From the NCBI GenBank assembly GCA_020226215.1, contig CM035229.1, positions 82,167,343 to 82,231,342 on the forward strand: a stretch of 64,000 nt of DNA, read 5' to 3'. The translations under genes and the position numbers were made by a program. Below are positions 48,822-59,557 of the stretch, in pieces; positions within the stretch are counted from its first letter, which is position 1; each line of letters starts with the position of its first letter. The DNA is from Sindora glabra. Its lineage: Eukaryota; Streptophyta; Magnoliopsida; Fabales; Fabaceae. The notes beneath the pieces are model-generated. The model was given only the letters and a program-made list of their open reading frames with translations. It was not told where the DNA came from and did no database searches.

Positions 48822-50304
48822 TGATAAGTGCACAAATATACCTAAATTCTATGTGTTTCATCCACTTATTTACTTAGTATTTTGTGTAAATTGATTGAAA
48901 AGGACACTTAGATGCTCTATATTTTGTTTTCAGGTCATGAAATGACACATATGAGCATTAGAAAAGAATCCAGAGGCAAAACCATTCAAATCATGAAGCA
49001 TTGAAGCAAGATTGTTCACTCAGCAAAGAACACGGGTCGTGTTTAACCCCGTGTTCATGGCCGTGTTTCATTCTGGACAGCTTCGAGACTTCACTGAGTC
49101 ATCCAGAGAAGAACACGGGTGTGAACACGGGCCATGTCACACCCCGTGTATCTTTCTGCCATTCACTTCTGAAGAACACGGGGGGTGTCACACCCCGTGT
49201 AATATGTTAATCAATCTTCGTTGAAGAACACGGGGTAGAACATGGGCCGTGTACTACCCCGTGTACAATACTGCTTGACAATTCGTAGGAGAACACGGGG
49301 CGTGTCACACAACGTGTTTCTTGCTGCTCAAACTTTCGCTGAGAAACATGGGGTACAATACGGGCCGTGTTGAACCCTGTGTACATCAAAAATATAAGTT
49401 TTGCGCGAGATCTTGCAGAGGGAGGAGGAAAAACTGAGAATTAACAAGGAGAGCTGCTGGGAGAAGTCCTAGGAGAGACCCAAACTCACCAAAGGCATCA
49501 TCTAGCGTGGATTCAAGCAAGAAATTGAAGAATTAAGCAAGAAATTTATAGATCTTCATGGACTGTTTGACTTCCTTCTCTGTTTTCTTGTTTTCTTTTG
49601 ATCTTGTAATGTTCTCACACTAAACCTTTGTGCTTAGCTTAGGTGAACTTGTTCATGGAGTTATGGAACTGAATTTTATATAATCTAGCTTGATTTACTG
49701 TTGAATTATGATTTGATTTTGCTGTTTTATCTAGAACAAGCCAATATATCCGGAATATTGGATTTGTATTATGGATTAATTGATTCTAGGTTGAAATGAT
49801 CAATTAATTAATCGGATCTTACATGATCATTGGGAATATCAATTAGACTTAGAAATTAAGCTGATTGTATTCTTTTGCACAGGATAAAATGTCCAAGAAT
49901 GGATTATAAGTAAGTTAATGCAACCTAGATGAGTGATTACTAGAGTAATTCTGGGCACTTAATCTTTGGTTAGTAGCTAGTAGCCTTGCAATGAGGTATA
50001 GCTTAATTTTGGTAATCCAGCAATCATAATTAACAGTAAACCAAGTTAGAGAAGTAAATTCATTCCATAATGAAGTGTACAAGGGATCCTTAAGCTAAGT
50101 ACGCTTTTATTCCATTTAATCAGACCTTATTTTGATAGTTAAGCTCTGTTTTTACAACTTATTCTTGATTCACACTATCAATTGATCTGCCTAGATAATT
50201 TTACTTGAGATTAGTTAGTACTCAACCTACAATCCCTGTGGAGAACGATAATCTTTTATACTATAACTCGACTTAAACCGTGCACTTGCGGAATTTAGAG
50301 GTCA
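48822..50304. mobile_element. Solo LTR (1,483 bp) nested in the Copia element
   Basis: The unit starts TGATAAGTGCACAAATA and ends GAATTTAGAGGTCA, with TG...CA borders. Flanks GTGAT (48817-48821) and ATGAT (50305-50309) match at four of five positions, as expected for an ageing 5-bp target duplication. TGATAAGTGCACAAATA with the near-end GTGCACTTGCGGA is typical of a widespread plant Gypsy LTR type. No internal domain is attached, so it is a solo LTR. It interrupts the extra 3' region of the Copia element and is therefore younger than it. Confidence 0.78.
49028..49384. repeat. Array of six inverted-repeat modules (AACACGGG / CCCGTGTT)
   Basis: Six modules, at about 49029, 49111, 49174, 49226, 49292 and 49345, each pair AACACGGG-type words with a downstream CCCGTGT-type word. 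Several have an extra internal GGGCCGTGT, so each can fold into a short hairpin. The spacing is about 55-80 bp. They sit inside the solo LTR and form a GC-rich island in AT-rich DNA. Third and first modules are nearly perfect; the sixth is decayed. Confidence 0.75.
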
Positions 50305-51559
50305 ATGATTAAATACCCTAGATTAATTCTAAATTCAATCTCTATGGCCCATAACAAAGATGCTTCAAAATTACTTAAACTGTTTATAGAGCCTCATTTG
50401 GGACATAGCACATTGCAGATTAATAGTACAAGATTTTTTTTATTTATTGTCAATTAGCTAGCTAAAGAAGCTTTCTCTATATTTTTGCTTCCCAACTTTC
50501 AAACCCATTTTCATCTTTAATGGTTTTGCTTAGGTTTAAATGAAACCTATCATTTAGTGATCTTGACAGGTAATTCATTAGTCCCAAATTGATCTTCTGT
50601 ACTTCTCCATTCACATAAATCTGTAACCTTTTGTCATCCTTAGAAAATTCAATATTTGCATAGAAGAGTTTTGTGTGCTTTTGATATACTAATTCGTCTA
50701 TTCGCATGAACTCCTCCTACTACATATTTTTTAGCCATTCGAAATACCTTACCCCTTCATTTTCTAGTGACTGAATATCAACTCTTCGAGACTTCACAAA
50801 TATCTTCATTTCAATATCGCTGTTATATTTACTAGCTGCAAACATATCTCTAAAATCATCTTCATTAAATATAGTGGATTATGCCATTAACAAAGAGAAG
50901 GTTTATCATGAAGAAATAGAGATAGTGTCAAAATAAGTATTTTTTTGGGAAAGGAGATAGGGTTTACTAGAGATTAATCAAACAAATTTCTTTTATTGGA
51001 AAACCCAATGAAGTTTGGGAATGAGAATTATTGATTTAGGTAACAAAGAATGGAAAAAAGCAATAGTCTTTTGGGTTTGATGTAGAGAAGTTAAACTAAT
51101 TTGTTTTAGAAAATAAAGTAAATTTTATTTTCATTTTAAAAGAAGAAAACATATTTAATCAAGTACAAACTTAGATTTCATTAAATTTGAGTAATTAGTA
51201 GGGAAATAAATGATCAAAGAGTTAAAACTTAGATTTATTTAATAATTAAAATGCTAACTTTATTTTGTTAGAGAAAATAAAAGTACTTTCAAGTACAAAA
51301 AGAGATGTTATGTAACAGAAAATTTGGTAAGAATGTCCTTTTGGTGCTAGATTTGTGATTTGACATAATTCAAAATATTTAAAAATTGGATTTTTAGATT
51401 TTCAAACCTTCCAAAAGCTTGAGATAGCAATGATCTTGCTATTTTGCAATCCTAAGATTATTACTTAACTAATAAGAACTTATTTCTAGGGAATGATGCA
51501 TATCATGTCTCACAAGTGTAAATTAACATATATAGAGTAAATTAGTCAAAACAAATCAT

Positions 51560-52080
51560 TCTAAGTCACTTTCTAATATGAAAAAACTTATTTTTATGCA
51601 AAGGTTTTATGAAGATATTTGCTAATTAATTTTCATTATTTGTAAATTCAAGTACGATATCTCTTCTAAGCATATGATCTCTTATGAAATGATGCTTAAT
51701 TTTAATGTGCTCTGTTTGTGAGTGTTGAATAGAATTTTTCGTTAGATTTATAGCACTTGTATTATCATAAAAGATAGGTATGGATAAGAATTTCAAACCG
51801 TAATCTTTAAGTTATCTTTTTATTTATAAAATTTGTGTACAACAGCTTCCTACTGCCATATATTCTACTTCCACTATAGATAAGGCAACTAAAGCTTATT
51901 TTTTGCTATGCCATGATACAATTCTTTATCCCAAAAATTGACATACTCCAATAGTGCTTTTTCTATCTAACTTGTATCTTGTAAAGTCAGCATTTGAGTA
52001 TCTAACTAGATTTAAAGAACTATCCTTAGGATATCAAAGGTCATAATTTTTAGTTCCTAGTAGATATATAAAAATTCTCT
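51560..52080 (-). pseudogene. RNase H remnant of the Copia element
   Basis: In one minus-strand frame the phrase VRYSNADFTRYKLDRKST then IGVCQF (about 51935-52005) matches the Copia RNase H core, in which the first acidic residue is normally Asp (YSDADF); here it is Asn. A downstream segment still shows the trace of the ISWHSKKQ...ALST motif but is split between frames. The fragment cannot be functional. Confidence 0.72.
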
Positions 52081-53150
52081 TAATAGTACATCAATAAGAT
52101 TCTTTGGAATTAAATTGATATCACACGTTAAACATAATATCAAGTCTACTTGTAATTAAGTAAAGGAGTGAGCCAATCATACCTCTATACCACTTTTCAT
52201 CAACCATCTTACCATTTTTATCTTTGTTTAATTTTGTAGATGGATTCATAGGAGTGCTGATGACTTTTACATTTTTCATTCCAAACTTATTTAGAAGCTC
52301 CCTTGTAAATTTTACTTGATTTATAAATATTCCTTCCTTTGTTTATTTTATTTGAAGTCCAAGGAAAAAGGTAAGTTCTCCCATCATGCTTATCTCAAAT
52401 TCACCTCTCATTAAATTTAAAAATTCCTTGCATAAAAGGTCATTAGTAGAATAAAAAATAATATCATCAATATAAATTTAGACAATTAGTAAATCATGTT
52501 CAATGGTTTTGATAAAAAGAGTTATTTACTTTACCTCTTTAAAAATCATTTTCAATAAGGAATTTACTAAACCTTTTATACCAAGCTTTTAGAGCTTGTT
52601 TTAATTAATAAAGGGCTTTGGTGAGTTTGAAAACATGAGTTGGCTTTTTTTTATATTCAAATCCATAAGGTTGTTTTACGTAAACTTCTTTATTTAAAAA
52701 GCCATTTAAAAATGCACTTTTCATATCCATTTGGTAAAGTTTGAAATTTTTTAAGCATACAAAGGATAGAAGCATTCTTACCACTTTACTGGATTTATCT
52801 AATTTATTTATAAATACTTATTTGGTTTTGATGATTAGATGATTTGAAGCTGGTGGTACAAGCTTTCATACTTTATTTTTCTCAAATTAATGTAATTCTT
52901 CTTTCATGACTTTGACCTAACTTTTATCATTGAGGGCATCTTGTACATTCTTAGGTTCTATATATGATGATAAAGCCAAGTTAGTTTTATTTTTGAAGGA
53001 AGATCTAGTTCTCATACCTTGAGAAGGATCATCAATGATAAATTTATTTCGATAGTTTAAGTAATTTCTCCATTCTCTTGGTAGATTTTTTTTACTTTTT
53101 AGAGGTGTATGTTACTGCTTTTCAACTGAATTTTTGATAAAATCATCATT
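52080..53150 (-). pseudogene. Reverse transcriptase remnant of the Copia element
   Basis: The polymerase active-site signature IYIDDIIF is intact at 52457-52478 on the minus strand (Asp pair at 52463-52468). The codon just before it, normally CAA for Gln, is TAA (52478-52480). Upstream, the linker typical of Copia pol is recognisable as DPSQGMRTRSSF and IEPKNVQDALND (about 52920-53040). Numerous other stops and frame changes make it a pseudogene. Confidence 0.75.
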
Positions 53151-53309
53151 TTATTCCAGATAACAACTATTTTATTTATTTTCAGCATTCTGTTTGAGAT
53201 AGCAATCTCCTTGCTTTTCTAGGAAATGAGTCTCAAATTAGTTTTCTTTGACTGTTTCGATTTGTTCTTTGGATTTTTGCTCCTTTGAGATTATTTGTCC
53301 TTCATCATT

Positions 53310-54620
53310 AGCTTACTTTCTCAAGAAATATTTATTAGATTCATAAAAAATAATATGTATAATTTCTTCAATAGTAAATATTCTTTTATTATACACTTTA
53401 TAAGCTTTGCTTGTATTAGAGTATTCAACAAGAATTCCTTTATCACTTCTTGAGTCAAATTCTCCAAAATTATCTTTTCCATTATTTACAATGAAACATT
53501 TACATCCAAAAGTATGGAAGTAGTTAATGTTTAGTTTTCTACCTATCCATAACTTATAGGGTGTTTTCATTAAAATAGGTCTTATGAAGTATCTATTTGA
53601 AATATAACATGATGTATTAATAGCTTCAACCTAAAAATATTTTCGTAAATAATTTTCACAGAGCATGGTTCTAGCCATATCTTATAATGTCTTATTCTTT
53701 CTTTCTAGTACTCCATTTTGTTAAGGAGTTTTAGGATAAGAAAAGTTATAAGCAATACCATTTTCATCACAACAATTTTAAAATTTTTATTTTCAAATTC
53801 ACCACTATGGTCACTTCTAATATTTGTAATGCAAACTCCTTTTTTCGTTTTGAATTTTCTTACAAAAATTTTCAAATATTTCAAAAGTATCATCTTTATA
53901 TGCAAGAAAAATACCCAAGTAAATATAAAGAAATTATCAACAATTAACAAACTATACATTTTTCTTCCAAGGCTCATTATTTTGGTAGGACCAAATAAAT
54001 TCATATATAAGAGCTCCAGTAGTCTAGAAGTTGAAATCATATTTTTATTTAGAATGATGACTTCATTTGCTTGCCTTATTGATGTGTATCACATATATAG
54101 TCTTTTTCAAAACTTATTTTTGAAATACTTATCACTAAGTCTTTCTTTACAAGATTTAAAATAAGATGTATGTTAACATGACTAAGTTTTCTATGTCATA
54201 GCTAACTTTCATCACTTGTTGATGCAAGACATTTTAAAAAGTTTAGAGAAATTTTTTGTATATTTGAAAAATAGACATTATTAATACTTTTTCCAACAAA
54301 AAAAATTATTTTCTTTTTTATGCTAAATAAAACAATGTGATAATTTAAAAATTACTTTATAACCTTTATCACATAGTTGACTAATGCTTAGAAGATTATG
54401 CTTAAATCGTTAATCAAACTAACATTGTCAATGGAGTTAAAACACATACTTATTTTACCTATATCGATGATTTTATATTTGGTGTTATCTCCACGTGTGA
54501 CAAATCCATCATTTATTATTTTGAGTGAGGAGAACTTGCTTTGATCTTTGATCATGTGTCTTGAGCATCCATTATCTAGAAACTAATAATCCATTTTTAT
54601 TGTGGATTTAAGACACACCT
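53310..54620 (-). pseudogene. Integrase remnant of the Copia element
   Basis: Reading right to left: the GAG-pre-integrase entry FLDNGCSRHM (about 54555-54585); the integrase core with LLYMNLFGP (54005-54030), where the first catalytic Asp is Asn (GAT to AAT); VDNFFIFTWVFFL; IRSDHSGEFEN carrying the second Asp; then TP-stop-QNGVLERKN near 53700-53735 in another frame, holding the catalytic Glu; and the C-terminal FHTFGCKCFIVNNGKDN with YSNTSKAYKVYN (53313-53570). One catalytic residue is lost and the frame is broken. Confidence 0.78.
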
Positions 54621-55218
54621 ATATTAAAAGATTATTTTTTTTAGGTACCTAAATCTTTTTAGGTCCTTAAAGGTTAGTTGATGCCTTTTTATTATTTTGT
54701 TTATCGGGCACTCAATATTAATTTTTCTTTGAAAGTATTCTTTTTCTTAATTAACAAAAAGTAGCAATATGACCTTTATCTTGAGCATCCATTATCTAAA
54801 AACTAATCATTCCTTTTTATTATAGATTTAAGACACGCCTATATCAAAAGATTAATTTTTCTTATGTACCTAAATCTTTTTAGGTCCTTAAAGGTTAGTT
54901 GATGCCTTTTTATTATTTTGTTTATTAGGCACTTAATATTAATTTTTTTTAAAGTATTCTTTTTCTTAAATAACAAAATGTAGCAATATGACCTTTATCT
55001 TGAGCATCCACTATCTAAAAACTAATAATTTCTTTTTATTGTGGATTTAAGACACACCTATATCAAAAAATTAATTTTTCTCATATACCTAAATCTTTTT
55101 AGGTCCTTAGAGGTTAGTTGATGCCTTTTTATTATTTTTTTTATCGGGCACTCAATATTAATTTTTCTTTGAAAGTATTCTTTTTCTTAAAAAATAAAAG
55201 GTAGCAATATGACTTTTA
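54561..55218 (-). repeat. Three-copy tandem repeat, period about 220 bp, at the gag-pol junction
   Basis: The word TTGAGCATCCA(T/C)TATCTA starts at 54561, 54781 and 55000, and the sequence between stays closely similar, including CTAAATCTTTTTAGGTCCTT and GTTAGTTGATGCCTTTTTAT. The unit spans the stretch between the zinc knuckle and the GCSRHM motif. As 220 and 219 are not both multiples of three, the expansion would shift the frame. Confidence 0.82.
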
Positions 55219-56070
55219 TCTTCACAATAATTGCAAGTCATATATAAACTTGATGAATAAAAGGCTTTCACAAAGACACTTTTATAATATTTATCATAGT
55301 GTGATTGAAGATATCCTCATCCTTCTTTTTTCAAAAAATATTTTTGAATTCCTAGAAAAGTTTCCAAATTATTTTTTCCATTAAAAAACTTTGCAAGATC
55401 ATTTGTTGGAGTATTAATTTTTCTCTTTAAAGAAACATTTTCCCTTTTTAAGTTTAAAGCTTTATGTTCTAATTTAGATCTTATTTTATAATTTTTTATT
55501 TTTAAAATCATTTTCTATAACTTATTTTTCTTTATTTGAAAGATCTTTTTCTTTTAATAAGTCTTAATTTCTTTTTTCAAGTTTTTTCAACTAATTTTGT
55601 TAGAAATTTAAAATTATTTTCTAAGACTTGTTTTTCCTTTTTGAAATTTTTATTTTTATTTTTTAAGATTTGATTTTTAATTTTAAAAAAGTTTGAAAAA
55701 TATTTTTCTTGTTTGAGAGAAATTTTTTCCTTTATTAAAGTTTTATTTTATTTTTCTAAAGAAAAATATTTAATTAAAACTTTGTGAAAATCTTCCATCA
55801 ATTCATCATAAGACAAAGAAGATTTAAGTTCTGCATTAGTAACCTCATTGTTTTCTTCACTTCTAGCTATAAAGCAATAATTGACAATATCATCTATTTC
55901 TTCTTCTTCATCCTTAAGTTCTTCCTTGGAGGTTATTTCTTCATCATTTCATATTGCCACCATGGCCTTCTTCTTGGTTATCCTCTTTGGAGGTTTTTTT
56001 CTTTAATTTTAGACACTCACTTTTCTTATGTCCTAACTTTTTACATTTAAAGCAAACCAATGGTTGGTTG
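55200..56070 (-). pseudogene. Gag C-terminal half remnant: two zinc knuckles with coiled coil between
   Basis: On the minus strand a CCHC knuckle CFKCKKLGHKKSEC is intact at about 56008-56055. It is followed by a Lys/Glu/Leu-rich predicted coiled coil (including LKRENVSLKRKINTPTNDLA and KFFNGKNNLETFLG at 55317-55511), and then a second knuckle CNYCEDKSHIATF at about 55200-55232 whose last ligand is Tyr instead of Cys. This knuckle-coil-knuckle order is typical of SIRE-type gag. Confidence 0.7.
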
Positions 56071-56119
56071 CTTGATTCTTTATTTTGTTTTCTTTTTCAA
56101 AGTGATCTAGAGTGAAAAT

Positions 56120-56625
56120 TGTATTTTCTTTTATACATTCTAAAAAATCTTTTTACTAAAAATGCTAACTCATCTTCTTGTTCTTTTATTTCTTCATCAA
56201 GACCATCCTCTTCTTCATCATCTTTTTTTAAGGACATTTTAAATGCTCTCACTTTATTTTTCTTTTCTTGATCTTCTCTAATAAATATTTTTTTATATAC
56301 TGAGAGTTTTCCTTTTAGTTCATCATATATAAGAGTAAATAGATTATTTCCTTCTAAAATTTAAGCTTAAAACCATCTTTTCTTTTGTATATTCTAAAAA
56401 TTTTTTTTGCTAAAAATGCTAACTCATTTTCTTGTTGTTTTGTTTCTTCATCAAGATCATCATCTTCTTCTTCATCTTTTTTTAAGGGCATTTTAAATGC
56501 TATCACTTTGTTTTTCTTTTCTTAATCTTCTCTCATAAATATTTTTTCATATGCTAAGAGTTTTCCTCTTAGTTCATCATATGTAAGAGTAAATATATTA
56601 TTTCTTTCTTGGATGACATATATTT
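56120..56625 (-). repeat. Two-copy tandem duplication within gag, period about 254 bp
   Basis: The phrase AAAAATGCTAACTCAT appears near 56157 and 56411. Long matching blocks follow in both copies (TTCATCAAGA(C/T)CATC, ACATTTTAAATGCT, GAGAGTTTTCC). The minus strand would encode an Asp/Glu-rich then Lys-rich stretch. It lies in the middle of the degenerate gag. Confidence 0.75.
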
Positions 56626-56629
56626 TAGA

Positions 56630-57150
56630 TTGCCATGACTTTGGAAGAATTCTTAAATTTTTTATCACTAGTCCTCTATTAGTAATAATTCTTCCTAATG
56701 CATTAGATAATTAACGATGATTGAGAGCCTTTTAAACATAAGCTCTATCTTTTCACTTTCTTCCATTTTGAATATTTCATATTCATTTACAAGCATATTG
56801 GTCCTAATTTTTTTTACTTGATTAGTGCCTTCATAGGTCACTTTAAGTTTATTTCACATTAATTTTGTAGAAGTATATTTAGAAGTCTTTTTAAACTCAC
56901 TAAATGTTACAGCACACATAATGCCATTCATTGCTTTTGCATGTATTGCTTTCTTCTTGTAATTGACTTCCGGCCATTCATCTTCTAGTTTAAGCACTTT
57001 CGTTTCTCTTTTCATCTTTGTACATACATAGCCTTCCTTGATAACTTTCCATACTTCGATGTTAGTGGATTTAATGTAGATCATCATTCTAAACTTCTAA
57101 TAATCATAATTTACACCATAAAAAAATGAAGGTCTAATTGTAGAGTGTCC
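56630..57150 (-). pseudogene. Gag N-terminal half remnant of the Copia element
   Basis: A 77-codon remnant at 56854-57087 reads EDEWPEVNYKKKAIHAKA followed by NGIMCAVTFSEFKKTSK, closely following the UBN2/DUF4219-type Copia gag (normally DEW....K....NAKA...I..AL...EF..IS.C). It ends at a stop and continues in other frames. It is the first coding part after the 5' LTR. Confidence 0.7.
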
Positions 57151-57232
57151 TTCTAGTCCATAATTTTGGCTAAAAAGCTCCATTAACTACAAGATCTTTA
57201 TTCATAAAGTTGTTAGACTTTAAAAAATGTAA

Positions 57233-57251
57233 GACTAACTCAGATATCAAT
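57233..57251 (-). other. Primer-binding-site candidate of the Copia element
   Basis: Immediately inside the 5' LTR the minus strand reads ATTGATATCTGAGTTAGTC, a diverged match to the initiator-tRNA-Met primer site (TTGGTATCAGAGC) seen in SIRE elements. Position and orientation support the element's direction. Confidence 0.5.
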
Positions 57252-58811
57252 TAATAGAGCTTATAAGCAAAGAAGGTGAATTGGCTTTTAAAAAAAATTT
57301 TACAAATAAATATAATGATGTTTATATATTAATACTATAAAGCTCTAATATATAATTAAAAAATATGAACATGTAGTTTAAAAAATATTTAATATTTTAA
57401 CAATGATTCAAAGTATTTTCTCAAAAGTATTTTAAAACTTGTTTCTTTAAAAATTACAATAAAAACGTTAGTTTCCTTTTCTATAAAGTGTTCCAACATT
57501 TTTTTAAAAAATACAATAATGGTAGAAGATAAAATAAAAGATAAATAAGAGAAAGAGAGAGAGAAGTGATAACACTTAAAATTTTTATAAAGGTTTAATT
57601 CTCTAAAAGGAATGTATTTTTAAGTCTACTCCTTTCTTCTCAAGCTATCAAGTTTCACTCGAGGTATTCACTAACTTTTGCAAAATTACACCACCTAACT
57701 TTACAAGATACTCCTGATTGCTACTAAGATTTTCATAACCACCTAACTTTACAAGAGACTCCCGATCTCTATTAGGATTTCACTACCACCTAACTTTATA
57801 GAATTATCTCAATCTTTACTAAGATTTTCTCAAAGAATACAAGAAGGATTTTGCTTATAATCTTTTGAAGAGATTTTACAAGTATTTACTCAATAATACT
57901 TTTTTAAGTGGATATGCAAGTGTTGGTTCTAGAGTAAGTGGAAGATAAGAACTAAGATTTCTAGAAAGAAAGCTAAAGGAAATTGCAAGTTATAGTGTAA
58001 GGTTTCAATATTTTCTCATAACTCATTTTCATATATATGTAGCCTATTTATAGATGAGAATTAACTTAGATTCCAAGTAGTCTTTTGACTCTAAGTTTGA
58101 ATTTAGGCTTCGAGGTTTTTTTTTTTACTCTAAGCAATTTGAAATTTGAAAAATAGCTTCCATAAAATGTTCACTTACCTTATAAGCTTCTTAAGATATC
58201 ATATAATTTGAGAATATCATGTAGATATTGTATATGTAAAAAATAAAATATTTTTCACCTTTTCTCGATTTTCAACATAAAATAGCAACGTGCATAAAAT
58301 AGCAAGCACATTGCTATTTCGCCAAAATTGTACTATTTTCTAAAAGATTGATCCAACTGACTTGTACTATGTATGTACTGTTCATAAATGTTTATCCAAC
58401 TATAAAATATTGTCAAGGTAACCTATATAATTTAATATCAATTTTAGTACAATTTAAGCTATCAAAATTTAAATTTTCCTCTCATTTTTGTTTTTCCACT
58501 CATAACAAATCAAAGGCTTAAAATGACTTATAAATATTAACCAATGGATCTTGTCATCTTTCCTTCGAAAATATTATATTATATTATAGTAAATAGGATT
58601 TTTACTTAGCGAGCAAGTTTGGCATTTTCAAAAATATTGAAATAAATGGGAAATCATAAAATATTATTTCACATGAAAATATAATTGGGCTTTTGCAAGT
58701 ATGATGACCTAAAAATATTTGAGGGGCTTGACAAGTATAAACCATTTAATTTTAAACAAGTTGGATAATAAAAATAATAGAAATTTATAGTCCCAAATTC
58801 TAACTTATACA
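57252..58811 (-). repeat. 5' LTR of the Copia element
   Basis: The copy starts TAATAGAGCTTATAAGC and ends TAACTTATACA on the plus strand, and is collinear with 44361-45941 across about 1.56 kb. The expected TG start is mutated here. Many substitutions separate the two LTRs. Confidence 0.82.
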
Positions 58812-59039
58812 AACTGCTTTCTTGGTGGTCTAAAGATAAAAAATTGTTCCTGGCTAAGCATTGTGGTTAAATCCCCAGAAAGGCCAATAATATGATGCTT
58901 TTTTCCTTCCACCATATGACAATGACCAAAAGAGAAAAGGTTATGTTTTTTAATGTGAATTGTAGCTATATAAGTTACAAATGACAACTCTTAAAATGTA
59001 TAGTCCATTTCATTAGAGTTAGGTTAGACAAACTACTAG

Positions 59040-59370
59040 CACAAAGAGATAAGTAATTAAGTGTACATGATGAGGTGATCCACCTGCACATTCCAATATC
59101 TAAATCAATATCTTAGTGGGATAGAATAATAATAGCATAATGTAGTCCTCATGAAATTAATATACCTTGACTTTTTATAATCTTAATTAGGTATGAATCA
59201 TAGTTAGGATAATTGGGCATTATTGACCTTTCATAATTAAGATGAGGGGACATTACAGACCATTTATGATGTTTGCATAAGTCATGTTAAACCTATCAAC
59301 TTAGGTTAGTTGAGAGGGTACATGCTAGTCAACTATTTTAGGCATTGTTACTTTTGAGCAAATTTCAGGT
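59040..59370 (+). repeat. Old LTR-like repeat, right copy
   Basis: Contains GTGTACATGATGAGGTGATCC, then CTAAATCAATATCTTAGTGG, TCCTCATGAAATTAATATACC and AAACCTATCAACTTAGGTTAG in the same order as the left copy at 43880-44240. It is in direct orientation outside the Copia element. Confidence 0.55.
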
Positions 59371-59525
59371 CATACGGTAAAGAACTTTAAGGTGATACAT
59401 TGTTGCCTTGCTAAAATAATAATAAATTTGGAAACACCATTTTTCAAAAAGAGTAAAAGTAAAATATTGTAAATAACAGTGTATTGAACAAATATGTAGG
59501 AATAATGTGTATAATATAGTTGAAG

Positions 59526-59557
<32 letters not shown>

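Larger units (their letters stand above)
46000..51500 (-). pseudogene. Extra 3' (env-like) region of the Copia element, with Transposase_32-like segment
   Basis: Between RNase H and the 3' LTR lies about 4 kb of former coding DNA (excluding the nested solo LTR). A 76-codon minus-strand remnant (50477-50707) reads LVYQKHTKLFYANIEF then IYVNGEV and resembles the 'putative plant transposon protein' domain often found downstream of SIRE pol. Farther along, minus-strand 48032-48418 is a Lys/Glu-rich, probable coiled-coil frame. Around 47150-47280 the translated phrase EDRIDKLERDLISLTNKV is heptad-like. All are fragments with intervening stops. The term env-like refers only to position; no envelope function is shown. 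Confidence 0.5.
44361..58811 (-). mobile_element. Decayed SIRE/Maximus-type Ty1/Copia retrotransposon
   Basis: The element is oriented right to left: 5' LTR (57252-58811), a primer-binding region, gag with two zinc-knuckle motifs and a coiled coil, integrase, reverse transcriptase, RNase H, a long extra 3' region, and 3' LTR (44361-45941). Order IN-RT-RH is diagnostic of Ty1/Copia. The unusual size (about 13 kb without the nested solo LTR), the coiled-coil gag with the LAKFFNGKNNLE phrase, and the extra ORF region after pol are typical of SIRE/Maximus elements. Every coding part is broken by stops and frameshifts. Each LTR retains only part of a TG...CA border. TGCTTTC lies just outside both ends, but the exact target duplication cannot be fixed. 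Confidence 0.85.

Noticed and set aside
49028..49384. Possible CRISPR-like array
   Set aside because: The repeats are short inverted pairs of variable spacing inside a plant LTR, not identical direct repeats with unique spacers.
53718..54164. 148-codon plus-strand frame
   Set aside because: It lies antisense to the integrase remnant of the minus-strand Copia element and has no domain of its own.
44355..58820. TGCTTTC outside both Copia LTRs as a clean target-site duplication
   Set aside because: Its distance from the LTR borders differs between the two sides, and a 5-bp duplication cannot be placed without assuming border mutations.
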